Assembly: GCF_000378385.1 (NCBI RefSeq)
Contig: NZ_KB899659.1
Location: 957,418-1,021,417, forward strand
Source: Paenibacillus daejeonensis DSM 15491
Lineage (GTDB): Bacteria; Bacillota; Bacilli; Paenibacillales; Paenibacillaceae
Reading direction: 5' to 3'
Length of the DNA: 64,000 nucleotides
A program made the position numbers and the translations under genes. Under the pieces are notes generated by a model. The model ran no database searches and was not told where the DNA came from. It was given only the letters and a program-made list of their open reading frames with translations. Positions 39,241 to 48,710 of this stretch are shown one piece after another; positions within the stretch are counted from its first letter, which is position 1, and each line of letters starts with the position of its first letter.

Positions 39241-40680
39241 CTAGGGGACAAGCTCCCTGGCAGCTTTTTCTGAGGCCTCATATTCTTCTTGCTGCTCCTG
39301 CTTCAGAGGGGCTCTCTTGTCGGGCAGCTTCCATCCAGTCTCAGCAGGCACAGCCGCATAACGTCTCCGAAATTCAGGCATGGACATGGCAATAATTCGA
39401 GGAATCAGGGTTTCCTTCTTCTCGCGTACCCGCTGATTGCCCCCGGGATGCAGCACGCGCAATAGCAGCTTAAGATACAGTCTGGTCATCCGGCTGAACA
39501 GTCCGGGCGGCAGGTCAATCGTGCTGAATCCAAACGACTGCGATCCGCGATTAATCATACTGATGCCGTATAGCCCTCTTACTTCCCGGAACTCCGGCTT
39601 GCCCGCCATCTCTGCCGCCAGCTTAGGCAGTGCCTTGCCTACCTCACGTACAACATAGATGGCCATACGCATGACAGATCCCGAGGAAGCCACAGTCTCA
39701 AATAGCTTGCGGTTGTCAAAATGCAGCTCTACGACTTCATCCCCGTCACGAATCGTTTCCCCGTCATCCAGACGGAGCTGGGGACCGTGGTACTTGCGAA
39801 TCCGATAATGGAAGACCGCGTCGCCCTGCACCGGCTTAACCCGAAACACCCACTGAAATATCCGTTCCCAGGTCAGCCACAGAGCAACCGCTGCCCGTTT
39901 GAGCAGTCCCATGCGCGGCCGAGCTCCTCTGCTCTCTAGCTGCGTCCGCAGCCGTTCAGCATGACGTGCTCTACGCTGGTCCGAAACCTCGATCATTTCT
40001 TCGATTTGAACAAAACGGTAGCCGCGCTTCGCACCTTCTTGCAAGTAATGCTCTAACGCTTCCAGCATATGCGCAGGTGCATCATGGTCCGCGCCAAAGG
40101 TTGTGCCGCAATCATGCAGTAACAATACCTCGCCAGGTCTAAGCTTCTTCATCATCCGCTTCGTCAACCGCTTAACACCGACCCGCTTGCGCCAGTCATT
40201 GAACATTGCCGACCAGAGAATAATCTGGAGATGTCCAAGATTCGAGAAATCAAACAAATTAACAATTCCCCAAGGCGGCCGATAATAAAAAGAACGCGTC
40301 CCCGTGGCCTTGCGGATCACCTCAGAAGTCTGATGGATCTGACGCTTGACCGTCGCTGGCCGCATAAACCAATTCGTCTTGTGTACATAATTATGAATGC
40401 CGATAATATGTCCTTCATCGATCATCCTGCGCAGAATCTCGGGATGACGTTCCGCATTGGCTCCCACGACGAAGAACGTCGCTTTGGCATCGTAACGGGC
40501 CAACAGATCAAGCAGCTTCGGTGTATAGATCGGGTCCGGGCCGTCATCAAACGTAAGCGCAATCTCCCGCTCCGCTTTGCCGCGCTTGAATACCCGGAAT
40601 CCAAAAATACGACTGATGAGACCTGGCAGAAAGGCGTAAAATGTCAAAATGTAAAAACCCAAGAGCAATAAACTCTCCAT
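39241..40680 (-). CDS. Membrane-linked polysaccharide deacetylase with YkoP-like domain
   Basis: The 479-residue protein has an N-terminal membrane segment (ESLLLLGFYILTFYAFLPGLI). A NodB deacetylase domain follows (ALTFDDGPDPIYTPKLLDLL, GIHNYVHKTN with metal His residues, YRPPWG, LLLHD), then a long C-terminal domain (about 240-479) rich in Arg that resembles the YkoP-type extension. It probably modifies wall or matrix glycans. The ATG at 40680 follows GTGGGG. A long upstream space precedes the AI-2E transporter on the other strand. Confidence 0.8.
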   Translation of the reverse strand: MESLLLLGFYILTFYAFLPGLISRIFGFRVFKRGKAEREIALTFDDGPDPIYTPKLLDLLARYDAKATFFVVGANAERHPEILRRMIDEGHIIGIHNYVHKTNWFMRPATVKRQIHQTSEVIRKATGTRSFYYRPPWGIVNLFDFSNLGHLQIILWSAMFNDWRKRVGVKRLTKRMMKKLRPGEVLLLHDCGTTFGADHDAPAHMLEALEHYLQEGAKRGYRFVQIEEMIEVSDQRRARHAERLRTQLESRGARPRMGLLKRAAVALWLTWERIFQWVFRVKPVQGDAVFHYRIRKYHGPQLRLDDGETIRDGDEVVELHFDNRKLFETVASSGSVMRMAIYVVREVGKALPKLAAEMAGKPEFREVRGLYGISMINRGSQSFGFSTIDLPPGLFSRMTRLYLKLLLRVLHPGGNQRVREKKETLIPRIIAMSMPEFRRRYAAVPAETGWKLPDKRAPLKQEQQEEYEASEKAARELVP

Positions 40681-40837
40681 ATGCAAATTCCCCACGATCC
40701 TGGTTACGTCCCGCGCCCCTTCTGCCGAGGCGCCTTTCGGGCATACCTAAATATTGTATCACACCTAACTATAAATAGGCATCATTTAAAAAGTATAGTA
40801 CAATCATAATGATAATTCACGTTCAGGGAGGTAGAGC

Positions 40838-42037
40838 ATGCTCACGTTTTACAAAAAGTACTGGCGCACGGCGTTTGATATCGCCCTGATCGCACTTACC
40901 GTGTATCTGATTATGTTCGCGTTCAGCTATCTGTACAAAATTGCGACGCCGGTGTTCTTGTGCTTCATTATATTCATGATCATTGAGCCACTGGCCAAGC
41001 GTCTTAACAAGCTGGGAATTAAAAAATCGATTGCCGCGGCGATTTCCATCCTGTTTTTTACAGTGATCATTTTGGGTGCCTTTGTTGGCGCCGGATTCGT
41101 ACTCACCAATGAGATTACGTATCTGGTAGAAATGCTGCCCCAATACCAGCAGCAGTTCGGTGAACAAATTGCAGCCATCGGTACATACTTGACCGAACGC
41201 TATGAATCGCTGCCGCCGGATATTACAGAAAACTCGCAGGAGATCATTAACTATGTGACTACATGGGGCGCGGGTATAGCTTCTGGCTTCTTGACCGGAA
41301 CAACCAAATTCCTGACCTCCTTCTCTTCGTTTTTAATCAACTTCGGGATCGGCATCATTTTGGCCTTTTTCCTTAGTATTGAGATTAAGGACTGGAGACG
41401 CACCGCAGAGGAGAAAACGCCAAAGACCTTTAAAAAAGCCTTCTACTTTTTGAAGGATAATGTCTTTAAGGGAATCGGGGTTTATCTGAAAGCTCAGTTC
41501 AAGCTGATTTCCGTGACGTTTGTCGTCATTCTGGTGGCGCTGCTCATTTTGCGGGTTGAAAATGCCTTTACAATCGCTACCCTGGCAGCCGTCTTCGATC
41601 TGCTGCCGCTGCTTGGTGTTAGCACAGTCTTCGTGCCGTGGATCGTATATCTCTTCATCGTCGGCCAGACGGGTCTGGCGATTTGGCTAACCGTGCTGCT
41701 GCTTGTCGTCTTGATTACGAGACAAATCCTCGAACCCAAAATCACCGGGGATTCGCTTGGCGTCTCCGCCTTCACGATGTTTGTGTTCATTATTATTTCC
41801 CTGTCACTGTTCGGAATTGCTGGTCTGATCATTTCACCACTGCTGGTCATTCTGCTCAAAGCATTGTACATGCAGGGTTATCTGCACCGCTGGATTCGAA
41901 CGCCAATTAATGAATATGATGTGGAGCCTACACCGCCCCAAGATCCCGGTGGTCCGGATGCTCCCGCTGGCCCTGCCAATCAGGATCCTCCTCCACCACC
42001 GCCTACCACAGGTAACGGTCCTCTGCCCGTTAAGTAA
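40838..42037 (+). CDS. AI-2E-type membrane transporter
   Basis: The 399-residue protein belongs to the AI-2E/UPF0118 family, with about eight membrane segments, an N-terminal pair (about residues 15-65), and the conserved C-terminal DLLPLLGVSTVFVPWIVYLF and EPKITGDSLGVSAFTMFVFIIISL. Members export small molecules or exchange Na+/H+; the autoinducer role is not general. A Pro/Asp-rich cytoplasmic tail (about 365-399) is unusual. AGGGAGGTAGAGC precedes the ATG, and a terminator follows. Confidence 0.82.
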   Translation: MLTFYKKYWRTAFDIALIALTVYLIMFAFSYLYKIATPVFLCFIIFMIIEPLAKRLNKLGIKKSIAAAISILFFTVIILGAFVGAGFVLTNEITYLVEMLPQYQQQFGEQIAAIGTYLTERYESLPPDITENSQEIINYVTTWGAGIASGFLTGTTKFLTSFSSFLINFGIGIILAFFLSIEIKDWRRTAEEKTPKTFKKAFYFLKDNVFKGIGVYLKAQFKLISVTFVVILVALLILRVENAFTIATLAAVFDLLPLLGVSTVFVPWIVYLFIVGQTGLAIWLTVLLLVVLITRQILEPKITGDSLGVSAFTMFVFIIISLSLFGIAGLIISPLLVILLKALYMQGYLHRWIRTPINEYDVEPTPPQDPGGPDAPAGPANQDPPPPPPTTGNGPLPVK

Positions 42038-42049
42038 ACCTCAAGACCA

Positions 42050-42092
42050 CAGCCCGTTGGACCAGATATACTGGTCTGACGGGCTGTTTTAC
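42050..42092. terminator. Terminator between AI-2E gene and PBP gene
   Basis: CAGCCCGT and ACGGGCTG flank an inner GACCAG/CTGGTC stem, followed by TTTTA on the plus strand. It overlaps the very end of the convergent PBP gene. Confidence 0.75.
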
Positions 42093-43942
42093 TGGCTGGG
42101 GACATCATACTGGGCCAAGGTATCCATGATGGTACGGAACAGGCTCGTTGCCTGGTTATTCTCATGTGGCCGACGGTTCTCGACCAGCACGGCGACAGCA
42201 TAACGCGGGGCCTGCACCGGGCCATACCCCGCGAACCAATGATGGTTCAGGGTCCCAGCGGCCCCATCCGTTTGAGCTGTGCCGGACTTGCCCGCTACCT
42301 GCCATAGCCCATCACGAATCGCTTTCCCTGTCCCCTCTGCTACTACAGCCTTCATACTGCGCAGCAGCACGGCTGCCGTTGCTGGTGCGATTTGTCCTTC
42401 TTTGGACGGAACAGCTTGCGAAGGCAGACTCATCATCTGTTGACCGTTGGCATAGCGAATCTCACTAACCAGTCTAGGCGCCAAGACATCCCCGCCCCGT
42501 AGCAGCGTCACGACCAGATTGGCAGCCTGGAGCGGCGTCATGCGGACGTCACGCTGACCGATCCCGGTCTGCGCCAGCTGACCGCCGTCACGTACGTAAG
42601 GGGGAGCCATAAAAACCGCTCCTGCCTGTTCCTCCTGCAGCAGCCGCAGCGGCTGCTTGAGTGGCTTCAGCGGCTGCTCCGTCGCCCAGCCGACTCTGCG
42701 GGCGATGCCAAGCCGATCAGCCGTCTGAAGCAGCTCCTCCCCGCTTAAGCGTTCGGCAATGGTGGCGAAGGCGATATTACATGAATGAGCCAGTGCGTCC
42801 TCTAGCGCCAGTATGCCATGCCCGCCCTCCTTCCAGCAGGAGAGACCATAACGACCGTATTGCCCGTTGCAATGAAAGGTCTCATGCGGATGCAAATGAC
42901 CATGCTCCAAAGCAGAGGCGGCTGTAACCAGCTTGAACAAGGAGCCTGGGGGCTGTGCAATCAAAGCATGATTAGCCCAATCTGTACCCGATTGAACAGG
43001 GTGATCGGGATCAAAGACGGGTCGTGAAATCATAGCAACAATATCTGCCGACTGCGCATCCAGTACAACGACCGCCCCTTCCTCCAGGCCCGCCTCATCT
43101 ACGGCCGTCTCGAGCTGATTCTGGAGGTTTAGGTCAAGCGTCGTTCGGATGTGCAGGGGGTAATACGGATTGCCCGGCTGTCCGACACGCATATCCAACC
43201 CGTGCATCGGCACACGCCTGCCGTCTACATAGTGGGAAACCACAGATCCTCCCAGTCCTCGCAGCAGAGGCTCCAGCGACCGTTCAAGTCCAGCACCGCC
43301 AATCTTGTCATCCAACTGTATTCGGCCGGCAGCCAATAGTCCGGCATACTCATCCGCAATCCATTCGGGGTGCTGACTAATAAACCCAATCGCATGCTTA
43401 GCCTCAAAATCATCACGATAACGGCGTTCGTAAGGGAGCACGCGGAGCCCGTCCAGTTGCAGCTGGCCGAGCGCATCCAGTTGGCGGGGAGACAAGGCTA
43501 ACGGCTCCTTGCTCCCGGGCTCATGCCAGAACGTCGGCTCTTTCAGCTGAGAAAGCCAGTTCAGCAGCTGATCCTGTTTCACTTCCAACACACCGGCCAA
43601 CTGCTCCAGCTCGGATGGCGTCCCCCACGTCCCGTACCGCACAGGGAATGCGGCCAGCGCTTGAATCGTCTCTCCTGTGATTGGAGTTCCATGCCTGTCT
43701 GTAAAATGACCGCGCCCGCTGGAAAGGACAATGGCTTTTTCCCGCTGGTGGACCGACTCGCCGCGCCAATGATCGCCATTTGTGCCAGGAATAACAGAGG
43801 GCATCCACTGCAGCCAAGCCAGTCTCCCGATAAGGAGACCGGCAGCAAGCAGTGCTCCGAGAGCAATTCCTGTCAGCCTTCGCCTCATTCTATTCCTCGT
43901 ATGGGCTTTGCGTGAGTGTTCTGGATGCAGCATTTCGGGCAC
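42089..43942 (-). CDS. Penicillin-binding protein transpeptidase (class B)
   Basis: The 617-residue protein has a short cytoplasmic start, one membrane anchor (about residues 22-46), a dimerisation/pedestal domain (to about 260), and a transpeptidase domain. Active-site motifs are PPGSLFKLV (SxxK serine near 345), SCN in AHSCNIAFA near 400, and KSGTAQ near 565. It cross-links peptidoglycan outside the membrane; no glycosyltransferase domain is present. No neighbouring cell-division or spore genes identify the subtype. Confidence 0.87.
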   Translation of the reverse strand: MPEMLHPEHSRKAHTRNRMRRRLTGIALGALLAAGLLIGRLAWLQWMPSVIPGTNGDHWRGESVHQREKAIVLSSGRGHFTDRHGTPITGETIQALAAFPVRYGTWGTPSELEQLAGVLEVKQDQLLNWLSQLKEPTFWHEPGSKEPLALSPRQLDALGQLQLDGLRVLPYERRYRDDFEAKHAIGFISQHPEWIADEYAGLLAAGRIQLDDKIGGAGLERSLEPLLRGLGGSVVSHYVDGRRVPMHGLDMRVGQPGNPYYPLHIRTTLDLNLQNQLETAVDEAGLEEGAVVVLDAQSADIVAMISRPVFDPDHPVQSGTDWANHALIAQPPGSLFKLVTAASALEHGHLHPHETFHCNGQYGRYGLSCWKEGGHGILALEDALAHSCNIAFATIAERLSGEELLQTADRLGIARRVGWATEQPLKPLKQPLRLLQEEQAGAVFMAPPYVRDGGQLAQTGIGQRDVRMTPLQAANLVVTLLRGGDVLAPRLVSEIRYANGQQMMSLPSQAVPSKEGQIAPATAAVLLRSMKAVVAEGTGKAIRDGLWQVAGKSGTAQTDGAAGTLNHHWFAGYGPVQAPRYAVAVLVENRRPHENNQATSLFRTIMDTLAQYDVPSQ

Positions 43943-44024
43943 CCCCTCTAGGTTTCGCTAACTTCATCCATAGTATGGACATTATCGGACATGCCTAAGC
44001 TTGTCTCTCCCACTCTTTCGACAA

Positions 44025-44056
44025 TAAAAAACCAGTGCAAGCCAGGGGCCTGCACC
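44025..44056 (-). terminator. Terminator of the first chemoreceptor gene
   Basis: The minus strand reads CCGGTGCAGGCC-CCT-GGCTTGCACTGG followed by TTTTTTATT, 22 bases after the stop. Confidence 0.8.
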
Positions 44057-44077
44057 GGATACTAAGCTAAGCAGCAA

Positions 44078-46135
44078 TCAGTCTATTGTAAAACGAGACA
44101 GCGACTCTCTGAGACCGTTGGACACTCCCTCCAGCGTATCTGATAGCCGCACAAGCCCTTCGCTAATACTTAACTGTTCAGTGCTGAGAGAAGCCACCTC
44201 TTCCGAGGTAGCCGAGGACTCCTCTGCGACGGCGCTGACACTGCCCATGGCTTCCATCAGCGTGGTCTGGGACTCATCCAGCTCGCCGATCGATTGCGTT
44301 ACCGAGTCCAGACGGTTGACAAATGCAGTCATCTGATTTTGCACCGAATAGAATAGCTGATTGGCTTCCTTTACGGAGACGATCTGTTCCTGGAGAATCG
44401 GATAAGCCTCAGACAAGACGCCAACCGTTTCATCAATCTCTCGCTGAATCGTCTCGGTAATCTGACCGACAATATCAATCGATTGACGGGACTGATCCGC
44501 CAATTGCCGGATTTCATCAGCGACAACCATGAAGCCGCGTCCCGCTGCTCCCGCCCGAGCTGCCTCGATCGTGGCATTGAGCGACAAAATATTCGTTTGC
44601 TTGGTCAGGTTGTTCAGTACCTCAAGGATCTTCCGAATCGAGCCTGTGCTTTCCTTGAGCTTGTCGACCTTGTCGACCATGGAACGGGTCATTTCCTCGG
44701 TAAGTCCCGTCTTCTCGATCAACAAGTCCATATAATGCGTACCTTGTTCACTGGATTGCTGTACGCTGCTCGCCGAGACGACCATCTCGCTGTTCGCCAC
44801 GATGACTTGCTTCATCTGACGGCCGATATGCTCCGTTAAATCGCTACCCCGCTCCGCTTCCATCGCAAGGCTGGTCGCCCCGCCGGCAATCTCTTCCGTA
44901 GCTACTGCAATTTCCCTGGCAGAGACCGCGGTTTTTTTGGAGGAGTCGCCAAGGGCTTCAGCCGTTTGCAGAACATCCGTCGCCGACTGATAAGCCTGAC
45001 TCGCCAAGGCGGATATCTGCGTCATCATCTGGTTGAAGCTCTGAGCCAGCTGTCCGATCTCATCGCTCTTGCGCAGCGAGGACCGTACAGTTAAATCTCC
45101 ACGTTCCCCGCGGGTCATGAGATCCCGCAGCTGACGCAGCGGCAAAGCAATCATTCGAACAACCATATAGCCGATGCCTAGTGCCAGTAGCGACGCTAGC
45201 ACGCTTGCAATGATTGTGATCTCCCGGATTTGCTGGGCATCCTTGACCAACTCATTTACGGGAATCTCGCCGAGCAGCCACCATTCCACACCTTGAAGTT
45301 TCTTAAACACAGCCAATACTTGATCATTCATTTCATTCTGGGACCTCAGTGCAAACGGACCGTCTGCTTTTTGATTCTCATCAAACAACACATGGTTGGC
45401 TGTCCCGAGCTCCTCCGTACCATCCGTGTAGATGATTCTACCTGCTTCATTAACAATCTTGATCTCACTGCCACTACCAAGTACTAGTCCGGATAGCAGT
45501 TCCTGCAGCTCGCTGTAACGAATCTCCAGCAGCAGGACGAATACATTCTGCTTATTGATGTTATTTCTTACCAGCCGCGCTACACCAATCGTCGGTTCGC
45601 GAGAGACACCGCTGATGCCCTCTACTTCTGATGGCAACCAGAGCGGCTGGCCTCCCCGCTCGATCACCTCAGGAAACCATGATGCCTCCTTTAGCGCCGC
45701 ATAATTCACCTCTGCGGCACCGCTGCCTATTCCGTTAACCCCTTCGTTTAATGGGATCAGATAGCCTGCCTCAATCGCTGAACTGGCCATCAACACCGAA
45801 GTGAACTTGCTCCGTACCTGTCTCCCTGCCTCAAAAAGAATCATGGTGTCGGTATTGGGGTTGTTCAATGTTCTCAAGCTGGACTGAACTTCAGCATCAA
45901 ATATAAATTGCATCGTGGTTGCATTGAGATTATCAAAAAACAAATCAAGCTTGCTTGCCGCTTGATTCACGGTTTGCATGCTGGCATCTGCCACCTTATC
46001 CTCAATAATCTGCCTGGAAATTTGGTAGGATAATATACCTACAGTAACAACGCATACCAGAATGCTGCCAAAAATAATTAAAAACAGCTTCGTGCCGACA
46101 GACCTGCCTACCAACCCTGATCGGGAATACTTCAC
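44078..46135 (-). CDS. Methyl-accepting chemotaxis protein 1
   Basis: The 685-residue chemoreceptor has a first membrane segment (about residues 17-37: LFLIIFGSILVCVVTVGIL) and a dCache-like extracellular sensor (about 45-295). A second membrane segment follows (about 300-320), then a HAMP domain (MIALPLRQLRDLMTRGERGDLTV) and a signalling helix bundle with the hairpin tip NATIEAARAGAAGRGFMVVADEIRQLADQS. It signals to CheA/CheW. The signalling half is almost identical to the next gene, while the sensor has diverged, so the ligands may differ. A SigD-type promoter lies upstream. Confidence 0.92.
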   Translation of the reverse strand: MKYSRSGLVGRSVGTKLFLIIFGSILVCVVTVGILSYQISRQIIEDKVADASMQTVNQAASKLDLFFDNLNATTMQFIFDAEVQSSLRTLNNPNTDTMILFEAGRQVRSKFTSVLMASSAIEAGYLIPLNEGVNGIGSGAAEVNYAALKEASWFPEVIERGGQPLWLPSEVEGISGVSREPTIGVARLVRNNINKQNVFVLLLEIRYSELQELLSGLVLGSGSEIKIVNEAGRIIYTDGTEELGTANHVLFDENQKADGPFALRSQNEMNDQVLAVFKKLQGVEWWLLGEIPVNELVKDAQQIREITIIASVLASLLALGIGYMVVRMIALPLRQLRDLMTRGERGDLTVRSSLRKSDEIGQLAQSFNQMMTQISALASQAYQSATDVLQTAEALGDSSKKTAVSAREIAVATEEIAGGATSLAMEAERGSDLTEHIGRQMKQVIVANSEMVVSASSVQQSSEQGTHYMDLLIEKTGLTEEMTRSMVDKVDKLKESTGSIRKILEVLNNLTKQTNILSLNATIEAARAGAAGRGFMVVADEIRQLADQSRQSIDIVGQITETIQREIDETVGVLSEAYPILQEQIVSVKEANQLFYSVQNQMTAFVNRLDSVTQSIGELDESQTTLMEAMGSVSAVAEESSATSEEVASLSTEQLSISEGLVRLSDTLEGVSNGLRESLSRFTID

Positions 46136-46203
46136 CGTGTGCCACCACTTTCCAATTTATAATTGTTAGGTTTACTTACGTACAAATAACATTTATAATT
46201 GGT

Positions 46204-46230
46204 TTATCGGCACGGAATAGGACTTTTGTA
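46204..46230 (-). promoter_or_regulatory. SigD-type promoter of chemoreceptor 1
   Basis: The minus strand reads TACA, 15 bases, GCCGATAA. The -10 is a perfect SigD (sigma-28) match, and the -35 differs from TAAA at one base. It couples expression to the motility regulon. Confidence 0.75.
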
Positions 46231-46331
46231 ACAATAAATATCAAAAAATGCTTTTCTGATCCTAGCCGGATCAACAAAGCACGTCGTTTCCACCATATTT
46301 ATCACGTTTGTTGTCAGGTATAACGTTATGA

Positions 46332-46378
46332 ATAAAAAAACCGGTCAGGCTGATAGCTTGCCTGGACCGGTTTTTGAT
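46332..46378 (-). terminator. Terminator of the second chemoreceptor gene
   Basis: The minus strand has AAAAACCGGTCCAGGC and GCCTGACCGGTTTTTTT around a short loop, directly after the stop of the second chemoreceptor. Confidence 0.82.
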
Positions 46379-46380
46379 GG

Positions 46381-48534
46381 TTAGTTAATCTTGAAACGAG
46401 ACAACGATTCTTTGAGGCCGTTGGAGACGCCTTCGAGTGTATCCGATAGTTGTACAAGTCCTTCACTGATACTTAATTGTTCGTTACTGAGAGAAGCCAC
46501 TTCTTCCGAAGTTGCCGAGGACTCCTCTGCGACGGCGCTGACGCTGCCCATCGCCTCCATCAATGTGGTCTGTGACTCATCCAGCTCGCCTATTGAATGT
46601 GTTACGGAATCCAGACGATCTACAAAGGCTGTCATCTGATTCTGCACAGAATAAAACAGCTGGTTGGCTTCCTTCACGGAGACAATTTGTTCTTGGAAGA
46701 TTGGATATGCTTCAGACAAGACGCCAACCGTCTCGTCTATCTCACGCTGGATCGTCTCTGTGATCTGACCGACGACATCAATCGACTGCCTTGATTGATC
46801 CGCAAGCTGACGGATCTCGTCAGCGACGACCATGAATCCTCTTCCTGCGGCACCCGCGCGAGCTGCCTCGATCGTCGCATTGAGCGATAGAATATTCGTC
46901 TGCTTGGTCAGATTATTCAGCACTTCAAGGATCTTGCGGATCGACCCTGTACTGTCTTTCAGCTTGTCGACCTTCTCCACCATCGAGCGGGTCATTTCCT
47001 CTGTCAGGCCTGTCTTCTCAATCAGCAGATCCATATAACGCGTGCCTTGCTCACTGGACTGCTGCACGCTGCTCGCCGAGACAACCATTTCACTATTCGC
47101 GGCGATGACATGCTTCATCTGACGACCGATATTATCTGTCAAATCACTGCCCCGCTCGGCTTCCATCGCCAGACTGGTTGCTCCCCCAGCAATCTCTTCC
47201 GTCGCCACTGCAATCTCCTTGGCAGAGATGGCTGTTTTCTTGGAGGAGTCGCCGAGTGCCTCTGCGGTCTGCAGGACATCAGTTGCAGACTGGTAAGCCT
47301 GACTTGCCAGTGCAGAAATCTGTGTCATCATCTGATTGAAGCTCTGGGCCAGCTGACCGATTTCATCGCTCTTGCGGAGTGAGGATCGGACGGTTAAGTC
47401 TCCGCGCTCTCCACGGGTCATCAGGTCTCGCAGCTGACGCAACGGCATCGCAATCATCCGTACGACCAGGTAGCCAATGCCAAGCGCCAATACGGCCGCA
47501 ACCAAACTGGCAATAATGGTAATATTCCGAATCTGTTCTGCATCCTTGACGAGCTCGGATACCGGAATTTCGCCAAGCAGCCACCAGTCCATATTGCGGA
47601 ACTTCTTGTACACTGCGAGCACTTGGCCATTGGTTTGGTTATGGCTCGTAATAGAGAACGGCCCATCCGCACGTTCCTCTTCCTTGAAATGCACCTCGTT
47701 GACTACCCCGAGCTCTTCCAGATTCTCGGTGAAGACCAAGTTGCCTGCTCCATCGACCATCTTGATGGCACTGCCTGTTCCCAGCTGCAGCCCAGACAGT
47801 TGAGACTGCAATTCACTGTATTTCACTTCTAGCAGAAGGACGAACATATCTTGGTTGCTGTTGGTGCTCTTGACCAGACGGCTGACGGCCAGTGCCGGTT
47901 CATTCAGTGCGCCTCCGACACCTTTTGCCGCGGAGGGCAACCAGACCGGCTGACCGCCGCGCTCAATGACCTGCGGGTACCAAGACGCTTCCTTGACAGC
48001 TGCAAAATCCAGATTACCCGTTCCGCTGCTAATTCCGTTCAAACCGTCCTTGATGGGTATCAAATAACCTGCCGCAATCATCCCATTAGACATCAACATG
48101 GATTGAAACTTGCTATCAATTCGTTTGATGGCTTCGAACTGCTCATAGGCATCTTGATTAGTATTGTTGAGCGTGTTTAAGCTGGATTGAATATCATTGT
48201 CGAAAATAAGCTGCATCGTCAAATCATTAATGTTCTGGAACATCAAGTCGAGCTTGCTGGCGGCTTGAGTAACCGTTTGCATACTTGAACTTGCCACTTT
48301 GTCTTCAATAATATTTTTGGAGATCTGATAGGAAAATGTACCTACCGTAACAACACAAATTAAAATGCTGCAAAAAATAAGCAAGAACAGCTTCGTGCCT
48401 ACTGATTTTGTAATGAATCCACCGAAGGACCTCTGCCCATTACCGGATGCGGACTGCTGCTTTTCAGGCTTGGCGCCCTTTGTCTCCTTACGCGTATTGG
48501 ACAACTTTGCTTTTGTTTTCTCTACCCATTTCAC
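46381..48534 (-). CDS. Methyl-accepting chemotaxis protein 2
   Basis: The 717-residue chemoreceptor has an extra basic N-terminal stretch (KTKAKLSNTRKETKGAKPEK) before the first membrane segment. A dCache-like sensor, second membrane segment, HAMP and methyl-accepting bundle follow, with NATIEAARAGAAGRGFMVVADEIRQL at the tip. From about the second membrane segment onward it is nearly identical to the neighbouring receptor, indicating tandem duplication. The sensor domains differ more. Like its sister it has its own SigD-type promoter and terminator, so the two are separate transcripts. Confidence 0.92.
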   Translation of the reverse strand: MKWVEKTKAKLSNTRKETKGAKPEKQQSASGNGQRSFGGFITKSVGTKLFLLIFCSILICVVTVGTFSYQISKNIIEDKVASSSMQTVTQAASKLDLMFQNINDLTMQLIFDNDIQSSLNTLNNTNQDAYEQFEAIKRIDSKFQSMLMSNGMIAAGYLIPIKDGLNGISSGTGNLDFAAVKEASWYPQVIERGGQPVWLPSAAKGVGGALNEPALAVSRLVKSTNSNQDMFVLLLEVKYSELQSQLSGLQLGTGSAIKMVDGAGNLVFTENLEELGVVNEVHFKEEERADGPFSITSHNQTNGQVLAVYKKFRNMDWWLLGEIPVSELVKDAEQIRNITIIASLVAAVLALGIGYLVVRMIAMPLRQLRDLMTRGERGDLTVRSSLRKSDEIGQLAQSFNQMMTQISALASQAYQSATDVLQTAEALGDSSKKTAISAKEIAVATEEIAGGATSLAMEAERGSDLTDNIGRQMKHVIAANSEMVVSASSVQQSSEQGTRYMDLLIEKTGLTEEMTRSMVEKVDKLKDSTGSIRKILEVLNNLTKQTNILSLNATIEAARAGAAGRGFMVVADEIRQLADQSRQSIDVVGQITETIQREIDETVGVLSEAYPIFQEQIVSVKEANQLFYSVQNQMTAFVDRLDSVTHSIGELDESQTTLMEAMGSVSAVAEESSATSEEVASLSNEQLSISEGLVQLSDTLEGVSNGLKESLSRFKIN

Positions 48535-48603
48535 AATGTGACACCACCTGGTTAGTATGATCGACTGCTACGTTTACAACTACTTCATATATGTACAATT
48601 AGA

Positions 48604-48630
48604 ATATCGGCAAATACCGGGACTTTTGTA
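48604..48630 (-). promoter_or_regulatory. SigD-type promoter of chemoreceptor 2
   Basis: The minus strand reads TACA, 15 bases, GCCGATAT: the same layout and spacer length as the promoter of the sister gene. Confidence 0.72.
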
Positions 48631-48636
48631 ATAGGA

Positions 48637-48684
48637 AATAAAAAACTCTTCTCCCAATCCATGAAAAAGAATGAAAGAAGAGCG
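48637..48684 (-). terminator. Terminator of the yrrO-like gene
   Basis: GCTCTTCT and AGAAGAG pair on the minus strand across a long A/T loop, followed by TTTTTTATT. Confidence 0.65.
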
Positions 48685-48710
48685 TAACCAGATATGTCAT
48701 TATATTGAAC

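Noticed and set aside
40547-40762. A minus-strand frame upstream of the second deacetylase.
   Set aside because: It overlaps the start of that gene in another frame and has no ribosome site.
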